Shown: piece after piece, positions 22,083 to 35,063 of the stretch | How positions within the stretch are numbered: position 1 is the stretch's first letter | Layout of the letters: each line of letters opens with the position of its first letter | Assembly (NCBI RefSeq): GCF_050003625.1 | Contig: NC_134399.1 | Location: forward strand, 40,502,671 to 40,566,670 | Origin: Haematobia irritans | Lineage: Eukaryota > Arthropoda > Insecta > Diptera > Muscidae | DNA: 64,000 bases | Direction of reading: 5' to 3' | Notes under the pieces: generated by a model | What the model saw: the letters and a program-made list of their open reading frames with translations, nothing else | What the model was told of the DNA's origin: nothing | The model's database searches: none | Made by a program: the position numbers and the translations under genes

Positions 22083-22841
22083 CACACAAAAAAATAAAAT
22101 TTGAATTTGTACATAAATTTGTAAATTTTTAAAAATTTATGGACTTTTTCATAATAAATATGTACACTTACATAATATATTGTTTTCGTAAATACTTGTT
22201 GTGAAATTATGAATTGTTTAATAATATATATGGACGGTTTCATAAAATTAATGAAATTGTACTTAATATATCAAAAAATACTGGCTTTCTCTTAGCGTGA
22301 GAGAGCCACAACATAGAGTTACTCTCATATGAAACAATACAAGCATATAATATGAGAAAAAAAGGAAACATAACGTGTTGAAGGCAATACGTGTGTTTGT
22401 GTTTTTTAGTACAGTTTGAGTCGCCGTCGCGATTCGAAGATTATTTATTGCTGTAAAACAGAAACAATATTAAATGGAAGCGTTGGTGATCATAAGTGAT
22501 ATAAAATATGATAAAATTATGTTCTTTACTGGCTAGACTTGCGATTTTTCGTAAATGGGTTGATACATTATCACCAATTATGCAATTATGTAAAAGTACA
22601 TATTACATATATGCATGTTACATATATGTATGTTATGTAAAAGTACATATTTTTCAATGACGAAAAATATGTATACTTCATTAATAATATTAAAAACTCC
22701 ATTCATATTATGTATACATTCCTGGTAAATGAAAACCTATATTTTTTATTTTATGAATTGTTTTCATATAATTTATGCATCCCGTGTTTGGAAAATTTTT
22801 GTGAACACTATTCATAAAATAAATGTATTATTTTTTGTGTG
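22083..22841. mobile_element. 759-bp MITE with TA target duplication
   Basis: Terminal repeats CACACAAAAAAATAAAATTT and, from the right, CACACAAAAAATAATACATT, with TA at 22081-22082 and 22842-22843. Interior is AT-rich, rich in CATATTATGTA-like words and non-coding. Ends resemble those at 39330, 51415 and 55716. Confidence 0.65.
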
Positions 22842-23248
22842 TACTTTAGAGGAGAGATTATCACACTCATAAAAAATTCTTTTGACCTATTTTTCGAAAG
22901 AACAAAGATTCATCCCAAGGGACTAAGCCTTTTTCTGTGTTCAAATAGAGGGACGGATGGGCCAACACCATGGTTCAGAATCGCTCACAACAGGTATATT
23001 GTCTGATCACCCAGTTTATTATGGCTTGACTCCATAGTGGCTTAAAATATCAGAAACCATTTTCTTTTTTCAACAAAAATGTTCATCTTATCTTGCTTTT
23101 AGTCGCCACCACACATATTTTGAATATGTTTAAAATATATACTCAGAATACTTTAATAGTTATGAATAGTGGCAAATAATCTTTTGGAAAAGTGGCATGC
23201 CCTCTGATATGTTTCCCTTTTTATTTTACTTATTATTATTATTATTGT
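22842..23248. other. No gene recognised
   Basis: Short non-coding spacer ending in an ATT-rich run just before the HINE. Confidence 0.4.
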
Positions 23249-24594
23249 TTATACCCTCCACCATAGGATGGGGGTATATTAAATTTGTCATTCCGTTTGT
23301 AACACATCGAAATATTGCTCTAAGACCCCATAAAGTAAATATATTCTGGGTCGTGGTAAAATTCTGAGTCGATCTAAGCATGTCCGTCTATCCGTCCGTC
23401 CGTCTGTTGAAATCACGCTAACTTCCGCACGAAATAAGCTATCGACTTGAAACTTGGCACAAGTAGTTGTTATTGATGTAGATCGGATGGTATTGCAAAT
23501 GGGCCATATCGGTCCACTTTTACGTATAGCCCCCATATAAAGGGACCCTCAGATTTGGGTTGTGGAGCTTCTAACAGAAGCATTCCGATCCGAAATTTGG
23601 TACATGGTGTTGGTGTATGGTCTCTAACAACCATGCAAAAATTGTTCCACATCGGTCCATAATTATATATAGCCCCCATATAAACCTATCCCCAGATTTG
23701 GCTTGCAAAGCCTCAAAGAGAAGCAAATTTCATCCGATCTTGCTGAAATTTGGTACATGGTGTTGGTGTATGGTCTCTAACAACCATGCAAAAATTGGTC
23801 CACATCGGTCTGTAATTATATATAGCCCCCCATATAAACGGACCCCCAAATTTGGCTTGCGATCGCTCTAAGAGAAGCAAATTTCATCCGATCCGGCTGA
23901 AATTTGGTACATGGTATTGGTATATGTTCCCTAATGACCATGCAAAAATTGGTCCATATCGGTCCATAATTATATATAGCCCCCATATAAACCGATCCCC
24001 AGATTTGGCTTGCGAAGCCTCTAAGAGAAGCAAATTTCATCCGATCCGGTTGAAATTTGGTACATGGTGTTGGTACATATTCTCTAATGACCATGCAAAA
24101 ATTGGTCCATATCGGTGCATAATTACATATAGCCCCCATATAAATCGATTCCCAGATTTGTCCTCCGGAGCCTCTTGGAGGAGCAAAACTCATCCGATCC
24201 GGTTGAAATTTGGAACATGGTGTTAGAATGTCGTCTCTAACAAACCCGCAAGAATTGGTCCATATCGGTCCATAATTATATATAGCCCCCATATAAACCG
24301 TTCCCCAGATTTGATCTCTTGAGCCTCTTGGAGGAGCAAAATTCATACGATCTGGTTGAAATTTGCAACGTGGTGTTAGTATAAGGCCGCTAATATCCAT
24401 GCCAAAATTGGTCCATATCTATAGTTATATATAGCCGATCCCCAATCACACAAAAATTGGTCAATATCGGTTCATATTCATGGTTGCCACTCGAGCCAAA
24501 AAATAATCTACCAAAATTTTATTTTTACGGAAGACATTGTCAAAATGTTATTTCTAAGCTTCGGCCTGGCCGAACTTACGGCCGTATATACTTG
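23249..24594 (+). mobile_element. HINE-A copy 1 (DINE-1-like Helentron-associated element)
   Basis: Begins TTATACCC with a hairpin (TATACCCTCCACCAT ... ATGGGGGTATA), then TTTGTAACACATCGAAAT, GAGTCGATCTAAGCATGTCC and a GTCY run (GTCCGTCCGTCTG). This order matches my memory of Drosophila DINE-1/INE-1, non-autonomous rolling-circle elements. Then come about five 170-190-bp tandem units (TATATAGCCCCCATATAAAC ... GAAATTTGGTACATGG), the module GTTGCCACTCGAGCC, a remnant of the 29-bp repeat, and the 3' hairpin TTCGGCCTGGCCGAA ... GGCCGTATATACTTG, followed by a T-run. Open frames across it are repeat translations, not genes. Confidence 0.85.
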
Positions 24595-27500
24595 TTTTTT
24601 TTTTTTTGATAAATGCCTGGTCGAATTAGAAAAATTTCATAAATTTATTGCTACAAAGGGAATCGTGATTTTTATATGCTCACTTAATAAAATGACCAAA
24701 AAATTACGAATATAATTTTTTGTGGCACAAGGGCAAAATGGAACAATAGGATACAAAACAATTTCACAAAACGAGGACAAAAAGGTTCACATTTGGTGGT
24801 ACAAATTGATCTCTGTGGATTTCCAAAAATTGTCACAAAAAGCGTCGTTATTTGAAGGAAAATTTGAGTTATCGCAAACATAAATAATTATTTGTCGACA
24901 AATTCAAGAAAACTTGTTAGACATAATTAATATTTGGTGCACTTGGGAATGATAATTTCGTACTTTGAAGGACAAAAATAGACTTAGAAAAATTTTAAAA
25001 TGTATTTAGCGTTATACGAAGTTTGTAAACTAAAATAGAGTTAAATAGGCTTTAGAGCCGTGGAGGGTTAATTTTTTTTTTTTTTTGAGTATAACCACCT
25101 TTCGTTAAAATTTCCTTTTGTGAGAAACTCTTCTTCGCTTTATTAACTTTACTTAAGTTAAATAACTAAAGTATAAAAAATTAATATCCAAAATTTTACT
25201 AAATTTGAATTGAAAATAATTTCATAAAATTGGAAAATTTTTACTAAAAATACGTCCATCGTGAACTGCTTATGCCGCTCAAGACATTTCTGCATTCTTT
25301 TCCCTTAAAATGAGAATTCTTGTTAGCAAGTGAAAGAAAAAAATTAAATATGTATAATAAATTTTCTTGAATTTGTTGAAAACATATTTACTTATTTCTA
25401 TAAGTTTATCAAAATATTATTTACTTATTTTTTTCCTTAAAAAATAAAATTAGTCATTGTATGGCTTGCTATATACATTTGGATTTATTTGCTCTTAAAG
25501 AACATAATTTGTAATGCGAGGGATTTTCGTTTACTTAAAATTTTATTTCGGGGAAAAAATTCTTTTGCTTTGTGTCTTTCCACCATGGACTTATTATTTG
25601 TTACACACGTCCTTCCAATCCTACGCAATTATTTATTTATTTATTTTTATTGTTTGCCTTCAAATGCCTCACTGATCAATGGCTAAAACTTTTTAATTTC
25701 ACGTTTCAATGAATTTCTTGTGCATTGTACAGCAATCGCCTAATTTCAAAAATAAACATAGCTTTGGCAACCTGGCTTATTGACTTGAGGGTTTTTGGTG
25801 CGGGTGTTGTATTCCAATATCTGCCGAAAAAACAACAAACAATGAACAAAAACGAGGAAACATAAACGACGTCAACATGAAGAAAACTGGTTTTGTTTTG
25901 CAGGCTCACAGAAAAAAAAAATCTACACAGAAAGATCCAATTTGGAGAGACTGTGAATCATAATCACTGTAAGCCATTTCATAGGGACTCTGGGCATGAG
26001 GTCATTTCACAAAAAATTGCCCGCCAATGGGTTAAAAATGAACCAACACATTTACACACACATATATATACACACTAGCGCTCCTATAGCACGCTTTGTT
26101 TTCAAATGTAGCGTTACCATGTAATGAAATTGCAATTGCACAATAGTTACAGACAATTAAATTCAAACAGGTTTTCCATATGCCACTACACACGGGGAGG
26201 CTGTTGGAGCTTAGAGCGGCAGCCACAGATGCTTGCCGCCATTACCTCTAACCATGCCGCACTACCGGTAGCAGGCCAAAGTAGACAGTGTATACATTTT
26301 GTTTTTCTCAAACAAGTTGTGATCTTTGGCATAATCCATTGGTATAGTATAGAAAAATTCAAATATTTTTTTGCAGCTAACCAAAAGTCAAGAGACTATA
26401 GAGTAAGTCCAGATCCAGGAGTTCTCTCGTGAATTTAAACGCTCGCCAAGAGATGAAGAACCGGTTACTCAAGATCACTTATAAATAGAATGGATGCATT
26501 ATTCAAACATTTACACCATGCACTCAACCACCACACATACACACACACACCCATGCACTCTCATATCGCAGCATCACTAAGAGGTATTCAGAATTACTAA
26601 ATAGAACAACAAAAACACACACTGGACTTTAACATCTGCATTTATAGATTACAAAGGGATTTATAGACTTCTGCTACGAGTATAAGAGAAGGGAGAAACA
26701 AAAAAACACACACACACAAATTACCTTTAGTTAAACCACAATTAAAATGAATTCATTTAATTAACTCCATTCGCTAAAGGTTGATGATTTTGTTGGTTTC
26801 TTGGGCTTGTTTAGGTTTCTTTCTTTTCACTTTGTGGTTCACTTCACAATAACAATGCTCTTTAGCTGTTGAGAACTGTAAGAAACTGTAAATGGATATT
26901 TTTTCTTATGGCCGAAAATTGGTAAATTGCATGTATATGCCACTTAGGTATTTCTTGTAATTTTTTTGCTGATTTAATAACAAAAACTTTGTTGCCTTCT
27001 TTGTTTTCATTCGTTAACTTCGCACTTGACACAACACGGCTGTGGGGTTTTAATTTTATTCGTTTTGTTTTGATTTATTTCATTCGACGGTCAGGTATTA
27101 TTTCGTTTTCTTTAATTTATTCTTGCTAGTGGGCATAGCACTTAGCCTGTGGGGGCTGTTGATGAATTTGGAGCACTCTTTTCTTCTTCTTCTTCTTCTT
27201 TTATGCCAAACAAATTGGTAAGCACACACATTCATACATATTTCACTGTTATGTATATTCTCGATGTTACTCCACTCGATTAGCTCTACAACACATCGAT
27301 GATTGTAGGCAAATTAAAGAGCGCGTACTTTCCGTAGATACCACCAAAATTTACTGCAATTTAATGGTTGGGCAGTAATAAAATTACACTCTAATTGTTG
27401 CTCTACTATGGCTCACGTTTATTTTATTTTTTTTTTTTGTTTTCCTATTTCACTGAAGTAATAGCGAAGCACCATTCGAATCGATGCCAATGATTTGCCG

Positions 27501-28511
27501 ACGCATAACGTGACAACGTATCGTACCGTTTCGTTTTGTTCGTTATCAACAACCAACGCGACCGGTGTTTACAAAACAACTGGCATTTTTTGTGAGAATT
27601 ACCAAACATTCGGTTGCTGGCTGCTTGAATACATTCAACACAAGCGAGAGAGCCCTAATGTTAAGCAGTCATATACTCAACAGCAAGCCCACAGTAATCT
27701 CCACCGGAAGGAGAGCTGCTATATGAATTACTTTAAAAAATATTTCTATCTGGCAATGCCCTCTATTCTCTTGCTCTCTTTGGCCAGTGATGAAATGAGA
27801 GAGAATGTAAAGTTAACAGTCTGCACTAATGTTAGTTAACATTCTCATGAGTTCTTCGTGTCTTGGCCATCGTTTGGTTGAGAATATTACCGCCTGAAGA
27901 TATGCAATGTTTTTCTATATAGATTTTGCGGATGTTTGCCTTCGTGCCATAGAAACTGAAAGTAAAATCTTCTTTATGGGATTTTGTTTTTCTGCTTTAC
28001 CGTTAGCAAGTTTGAGCAAATAATTAAGGTGGAAATCTTTTTTTATACGTTTTGCAAATCTCCCTCAGCCTGCACCAAAAAAAAAAACAAAATAATGAAA
28101 ACTGAAATTTAAGTTGAACAATAGTGGCAACAAGAGTTTCAGTTTTACATTTGAATATGTACGTATTCGTGAAGGATAAACTGTTATTGCATGCCTAAAT
28201 GTTTTTTGTTTTTTTGCAATGCCATTGAATTAGGTGAAAAGTTAAAAACTTTAGTTTTTCGTGGCTGCATATAAAACATCAAAAAGGAGAAAAAACTGAA
28301 CAGAAATTTAATTAATTAAAATGATTTCAAAAGTGAAATTAAATAATGTGCGAATAGTTTTATTGCTTTGTTCATTCTAGAAATAGATTAAACTAAGCAA
28401 AAAGCATCGCCAAATCCAAAGTGTCGGTCTTTATTTTAATGATTTGAAGAACAAGATATTATTAGATTTATTGGAAGATATTTCCTCTTCAGTAATAAAA
28501 AAACTAATAAG
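24595..28511. other. No gene recognised; microsatellite-rich non-coding stretch
   Basis: CA repeats lie near 26050, 26540 and 26710, CTT repeats near 27180. About 27240-27840 has more balanced composition, and a 114-codon open frame starts at 27495, but it shows no domain, signal peptide or known motif, so I do not call it a gene. The composition is what one sees near fly promoters or first introns; no TATA box or splice pair can be defended. Confidence 0.4.
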
Positions 28512-29345
<834 letters not shown>

Positions 29346-30119
29346 TCCGTCATTTGACCACAGAGTTCAAAGTTGTAGTTGTAGAGAGTAGTGAAACTAT
29401 CTCAATAGTGCCAACATCATTCTCTGCCATGAGGTCCATTATATTTTTTGCCCAAAATAACTTTTGGCTCAAAACTTGTTTTGCCAATATATGGGGTATT
29501 CTTTCTTCGCTGTAATCAAAAAGTACCCGGGATAGATATCTTAAGTGTGTTTTCAACGTGTACATATGTCCATTTTCAACTCCAGTTTCGAGCATAAGTA
29601 TAGAACAGGTTGGCTGATAAGTCCCCGGTCTGACACATAGATGGCGTCGCTAGTATTAAATGCATATTATTTTTATATAGTACCAACCTTCAAATGATTC
29701 GTGTCAAAATTTGACGTCTGTAAGTCAATTAGTTTGTGAGATAGAGCGTCTTTTGTGAAGCAACTTTTGTTATTCTGAAAAAAATGGAAAAACAGGAATT
29801 TCGTGTTTTGATAAAATACTGTTTTCTGAAGGGAAAAAATACGGTGGAAGCAAAAACTTGACAATAATTAATTGGTATGCAAAGATCAAGCGTGGTGAAA
29901 TGAGCATGGAGGAGGTGAACGCAGTGGACGCCCGAAAGAGGTGGTTACTGACGAAAACCAGGGATCCGGAGCGGTCCATTTTTTTCGCTCCGCTCCGCTC
30001 CCGCTCCGGAGAAAAAAAACCGCTCCGCTCCGAGAAAAAAAAAATCGCTCCGCTCCACGCTCCGCTCCGCTCCTCTTCGAGAAAATTATAGTACAAACAT
30101 TTTATTATTTGTTCAATTG

Positions 30120-30774
30120 AGTTTTATTTTATTTAGAAAAATCGGGCGGTACATATATGGGAGCTATAGCTAAATCTGAACCGATTTCGATGATTTTTTG
30201 CACATATAGTTAGTGCTATAGAAGATTACATTTCGCCAACTTTGAGTAAGATCGGTTGTTAAATAAGGGTTTTATGACCTAATTTGACAAAATCGGGCGA
30301 TACATATATATGGGACCTATATCTAAATCTGAACCGATTTCGATGAAATTTTCAGACTTAAAGGGTGATACAGAAGATTATTTTGTGCTAAATTTGACGA
30401 CGATCGGTTAGTAAAAAAAGTGCAACGTGACCCCATTCGTCGAAATCGGGCAATACATATATATGGGAGCTATATCTAAATTTGATCCGACTTCTTCCAA
30501 ATTCAATAACGTTCGTCCTTGTGCCCAAAAAATCTCCCTGTACCAAATTTCATCAAAATCGGTTAATAATTGCGACCGAAATCCTGTGAACAACAAATAC
30601 ATGGACAGACCGACGGATGGACGGACGGACGCCAAGCGCTAGATCGACTCAGGAGGTGATTCTGAGTCGATCGGTATATATTTTATGGGGTCTAAAATCA
30701 ATATTTCTTGTAGGCACATTTTTTGGCAGATCAAACTTATTATACCCTAACCACTATGTGGTTTAGGGTATAAT
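30120..30774 (-). mobile_element. HINE-C fragment within the hAT element
   Basis: Units of AAATCGGGCGATACATATAT and CTATATCTAAATCTGAACCG, then a GACGGATGGACGGACGGACG microsatellite, TGAGTCGATCGGTATATATT and the terminal hairpin TTATACCCTAACCAC ... GTGGTTTAGGGTATAA. The order is that of a HINE read from the inside to its 5' end, so it lies on the minus strand. The 3' terminus is missing. Confidence 0.75.
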
Positions 30775-31084
30775 GACTTTAAAACAATGTGTTGAAATAT
30801 TTTATTAATTTTGAAGATTTTTTCAGAAATATTAAATCTATTTTGACTTCATTAAAACGAAATTTGCATTCATGTTAGGATACACATTTTTATGTCGAAT
30901 CACTTAGCTATAAGGACAAACAGACTTCATTGAAAAGTTTAGAGACTTTTAGACAAGGAAAATTTTTTTTTTAAGAAAAATACGTCTTCTATTCTAAGCA
31001 AAATTCGTATTCGTATTTTAAGCATGTGAAATATTTGGCCTCCCGACAATATTCTTTGCGGTGTACCATCTACTATTTAATATG

Positions 31085-31219
31085 TAATAGAAACCAAATT
31101 TATGAAAATGGACCAAAATGGACCAAATTCTGTTTGGTCTGACCATCGGACCAAATTTAAAAATTAGAAATCTTTTGGACCAATTTTGGTCCGATCGGAC
31201 CAAAACGGCAACGCTGATT
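31085..31219 (+). repeat. Dispersed repeat H, second copy
   Basis: Matches 17935-18076 over about 130 bp, including the GGACCAATTTTGGTCC palindrome and the GGCAACGCTGATT end. Confidence 0.75.
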
Positions 31220-31565
31220 GGAATTGAAAGTCTATACACAGAGTAGAAGTAACTACTCTCCGAAAGTTTTTTTTTTCTGTTTTGCAACAGACGTAGGGAA
31301 GAGGTTTTGTTATATTTGTAATGTGTGTGTGTGTATGTTTATGTTTGCAACAACCTCCATCGACATCAGTCCGTGGTATACCTACGAATATTCTTACTCA
31401 GATCTAGTGTTACCTAATTTCGCTTTTTCCCCTTTATTGTATAATAAATGTATATGCGCACATTTTTCAACCAAAATTGAAACTATCCATAATTTTAATT
31501 AAATTTTCGAGAACTAATATCAGAAATAAGAGAATGCTAGGATATAGTACAATAGTAAAGCAAAT

Positions 31566-32222
31566 GTGAATGAAAAAAAGCATGCCCGGTTCCAAAGATT
31601 TTGTCTTTACTTTAACAGTTTGGGTATTAATTCCGAGCCAAAGAAGAGGAGAATACAAGTAAGGATACTTTAAAGACGTAATTCTCTTTTAAATTTGGGG
31701 GTTATGTACTTGCTTCTAGGAAGCAAATGTTAATTTTTCATTTTTTTAGATTTTTTTCGTCAGTTGTTATCAAAATCCTTTAAAAACGAGTTAACGAGTT
31801 ATTTTTTTCCATATTAAGACTCGACTTCCAGTAGAAATTATGCTATGTTTCAAGTAAAAAGCGTCTTTAAAATAAAGTGTTGAAAAACATGTCTTATTTT
31901 TTAACGATTTTTTGCTTTGTAGGCAAGATGCAAAAAGGAAACAAATTTAAAGACAATTTTATTAATTTTAAAGAATTTTTCTTAATTATTAAAGTCACGT
32001 TGACCTTACCTCAAAAATTTTATCTTTCATGTTATGATACACATTTTTAAGTAAAATCACTTAATTATAAGGACATTACAACTTTATTCAAAAGTTTATT
32101 GCCTTTTGGACAAGAAAAAAAACTTTATTTTAGAGAAATGCGTCTTCCATGTTAAGCAAAATTTGCATTCTTATTCTAAGGACATGGAATCTTTGACTTC
32201 ACGACAATATTTTTTTCAGTGT
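31566..32222 (+). mobile_element. ACACTGAAAAAAA-ended MITE, longer variant
   Basis: Left end TGAATGAAAAAAAGCATGCC, right end CAATATTTTTTTCAGTGT. Shares GGTTCCAAAGATTTTGTC and GAGCCAAAGAAG blocks with the 369-bp copy at 17527, but is 657 bp. A related decayed piece lies at about 30775-31062. Confidence 0.6.
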
Positions 32223-33573
32223 AGAAAACTAAAAAATTAAATATAAATAAGATCGTTTAATTGCATTTATTTGACGTTCATTACAAACATCTTTGTAGTA
32301 ATACGGGATGAAATTGATCGAAAGTACTGTTGTTACTTTTACAACACATACTAGATATATATTTTGACATTTGCCGTTTTTGAAAACAATTACTAAAAAA
32401 CTCGTTGTGTTTTCCCCAATGTACGTACGTACAAAAATACATATCGTACATTTTAAACGTTTACTCACACTACGCTAAGCACTAGCTAAATTTGAAATTA
32501 CCTACACAGTGTAATTTCAAAGTTACACATTTCATTCAAGTAATATTTTATTCGGAGCGGAGCGGTTTTTCATTTGGAAACCGCTCCGCTCCCGCTCCGC
32601 TCCGGATTTTAGAAATGCCGCTCCCGCTCCGCTCCCGCTCCGGCAAAAAAGGGCTTGCTCCGCTCCGCTCCGGATCCCTGACGAAAACATCAAAAAAATC
32701 CACAAAATGATTTTGAATGACCGTACAATGAAGTTGATCGAGATTGCAGAGGCCTTAAAGACATCAAGGGAACGTGTTGGTCATATCATTCATCAATACT
32801 TGGATATGCGGAAACTCTGTGCAAAATGGGTGCCGCGGGAGCTCACATTTGACCAAAAACAACAACCTGTTGATGATTCTGAGCGGTGTTTGCAGCTGTT
32901 TACTCGTAATACACCCGAGTTTTTCCATCGATATGTGACAATGGATGAAACATGGCTCCATCCTGAGTCCAATCGACAGTCGGCTGAGTGGACAGCGACC
33001 GGTGAACCGTCTCCGAAGCGTGGAAAGACTCAAAAGTCCGCTGGCAAAGTAATGGCTTCTGTTTTTTGGGATGCGCATGGAATAATTTTTATCGATTATC
33101 TTGAGAAGGAAAAAACCATCAACAGTGACTATGGCGTTATTGGAGCGTTTGAAGATCGAAATCGCGGCAAAACGGTCCCATATGAAGAAGAAAAAAGTGT
33201 TGTTCCACCAAGACAACGCACCGTGCCACAAGTCATTGAGAACGATGGCAAAAATTCATGAATTGGGCTTCGAATTGCTTCCCCACCCACCGTATTCTCC
33301 AGATCTGGCCCCCAGCGACTTTTTCTTGTTCTCAGACCACAAAAGGATGCTCGCAGGGAAAAAACTTGGCTGCAATGAAGAGGTGATCGCCGAAACTGAG
33401 GCCTATATTGAGGCAAAACCGAAGGAGTACTACCAAAATGGTATCAAAAAATTGGAAGGTCGTTATAATCGTTGTATCGCTCTTGAAGGGAACTATGTTG
33501 AATAATAAAAACGAATTTTGAAAAAAAAGTATGTTTTTCTTTGTTAGACCGGGGATTATCAGCCAACCTGTTA

Positions 33574-33809
33574 AGTCGGTGTGAAGGATGGCATTTTTAA
33601 TATTTTCTTTAGGAAGAATAAAGTAAGAGTATCCACTTCTAGTCCCGTGCAATTTGGGTGATCAGTGCTCCTTCTTGTACCTGAAGAAGATAATTCGAGA
33701 GACCGGTGTATATGAGAACAATATCAAACTTATACCAATATAAACCAAATTTTTCCAATTTTAGGAAAATTAACACAACAAATACAAGTCATTATGTCTA
33801 TGGTTAAAT
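33574..33809. other. Spacer before the LINE frame
   Basis: No frame for a gag-like first protein. It may be the LINE 5' region or flanking DNA. Confidence 0.35.
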
Positions 33810-35063
33810 ATGCCTATGGTATATAATTCACCTGGTGATGTTAAATTTCTTCATTGGAATGCAAATGGTATATCCAACCTTTCCTGTCAAAAGCAATTGG
33901 AATTTGTTCTCGAGAGTGAAAAAATATCAGTTGCCTCGTTAAATGAAACGTTTTTAAATGCAAATCACAAAATTTATTTCAAAAATTATTTTATTTACCG
34001 TAATGATCGCTTGGAATCCAGAGGTGGTGGTGTGGCGTTGATTATACGTAAATGCATTAAACACAGGATTTTACCTTCGTTTTTTACGCTGCATATAGAA
34101 TGTATTTCAGCTGAAATTACAATTAATAATCGCACTCTCTTTGTAACTGCGGCATATTCACCCAGATACGGCCCCAACTTTGAAAGAGATATTCGCCTAC
34201 TTACTTCGAATGCTCAAGATTTTTTATTGTTAGGAGATTTTAATGCAAAACACACTTCTTGGAATTGTAGCGTTACTAACACAGCCGGCAAAGTATTGTC
34301 CAGTATTGAACAAAATTCAAACTTTGTAATTTACTACCCTGATTCTCCAAGTTATTATCCGCACCAACTCAGCCGTAACTCTTCAACTATTGACTTGGCA
34401 ATCAGTAACTCTAATCTTGATTTCACAATTGATGTTCTTGAGTATTTATTGCCTTCTGATCATCGCCCGATTGTGTGTACCGCAAATTTCGCCAGCGCCA
34501 AACACGTTGACACTAGTCATTACAATTATAAGCTTGCTAACTGGGCACATTACAAAAGGTACATCGAATCCAGAATAGTATTGCAAGACAACCTTTTTTA
34601 TTTAAAAGAATCGATTGATTTTGAAATCTCAAATCTAACGCATCTGATTTTTGAAGCAAGGGATGCTTCTACACCAAAAGTAGATACATCTTATAACTAC
34701 AACTTACCTACTAGCATTATCAAATGTATTAAAGTGAGAAGATCTTATAAGCGTAAGAGTCAACGTGCACCTAACGCTGTGGAGGCTAATTTGTATGAAA
34801 AATGTGCCAAACTTTTGAGCAAATTAATTGATGAGCAGATTAGGACGTACCGTAACAAGCAATGGACCAGTTTGCTGTCAAATTTAAAACCTGGAGATAA
34901 GTCATTCTGGAGGATCAGTAGAAGTTTGCGTGGTAAAGGAAACATCACGATTCCCACTCTACTTCAAAACAACATTAAAATAATTTCTGATCGGGAGAAG
35001 GCTCAAGTGCTGGCGGATACATTTATAAGTGCAAATAATATTACTTCAGGTTATAGGCATTGA
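33810..35063 (+). pseudogene. LINE (jockey-like) endonuclease part of ORF2
   Basis: A 417-codon frame with the apurinic-type endonuclease that nicks target DNA for reverse transcription. Motifs in order: LHWNANGISN (Asn), SLNETFL (catalytic Glu), GGGVALIIR, AAYSPRYGP, LLLGDFNAKHTSWN (Asp/Asn), STIDLAIS and the terminal LPSDHRPIV with the catalytic Asp-His. After about residue 230 comes the linker leading to the polymerase, including WTSLLSNLKPGDKSFWRISR. A frameshift near 35050 ends this frame at GYRH and moves the rest into the next frame, which overlaps from 35029. The start Met at 33810 lies just before the first motif, so the true start may be upstream. No gag-like ORF1 is present, so the copy is probably 5'-truncated. 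Confidence 0.88.

Larger units (their letters stand above)
29959..32680. mobile_element. 2722-bp hAT-type non-autonomous element inside the mariner
   Basis: Terminal inverted repeats CAGGGATCCGGAGCGG are perfect over 16 bp and flanked by an exact 8-bp duplication ACGAAAAC (29951-29958 and 32681-32688). The subterminal 100-130 bp on each side are packed with GCTCCGCTCC/GGAGCGGAGC words, in sharp contrast to the AT-rich interior. The interior holds no transposase; it is filled with other repeats: HINE-C (about 30120-30774), MITE pieces (30775-31062 and 31566-32222) and repeat H (31085-31219). Class hAT is inferred from the 8-bp duplication and the CAGGG terminus. Confidence 0.9.
29784..33505 (+). 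pseudogene. Mariner transposase, split and mutated
   Basis: Starts MEKQEFRVLIKYC at 29784. A stop and a deletion of roughly 40 bp follow KNTVEAKT, then the frame resumes at NWYAKIKRGEMS. A hAT element then splits codons at 29951-32688; joining the flanks gives VVTDENIKKIH without a break. After it come the second helix-turn-helix (GHIIHQYLD), the linker WVPRELT, and the first catalytic Asp (VTMDETW), where three codons are missing against copy 1. A 5-bp deletion at about 33129 (GACTATGGCG here, GACTATTATATGGCG in copy 1) shifts the frame. The last frame holds FHQDNAPCH and YSPDLAPSD and ends EGNYVE. All three catalytic Asp codons persist. Clearly a dead gene. Confidence 0.92.
29605..33571 (+). 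mobile_element. Himar1-like mariner, copy 2, interrupted by a hAT element
   Basis: Both terminal repeats are present: ACAGGTTGGCTGATAAGTCC at 29605 and, reversed, ACAGGTTGGCTGATAATCCC at 33571. TA follows on the right (33572-33573); the left TA has changed to GA. Without the hAT element and one 8-bp target copy it is about 1.24 kb, slightly less than a full irritans mariner. Left-end bases after the repeat (TGACACATAGATGGCGTCGC) are conserved. It could still be mobilised in trans if its ends are bound, but it makes no transposase. Confidence 0.93.

Noticed and set aside
23816..24400. A 194-codon minus-strand open frame, and similar frames at 36814-37728 and 61410-62607
   Set aside because: They repeat the same 55-60 residues because the HINE units have lengths near a multiple of three; the pattern follows DNA repeats on both strands and shows no protein motif.
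27495..27839. A 114-codon frame in less AT-rich DNA
   Set aside because: No domain, no signal, no neighbouring exons with splice sites that I could support; kept only as a note.
30001..30070. A CpG-island promoter in the GC-rich patch
   Set aside because: The patch is the subterminal repeat of a hAT element with a matching patch at its other end.
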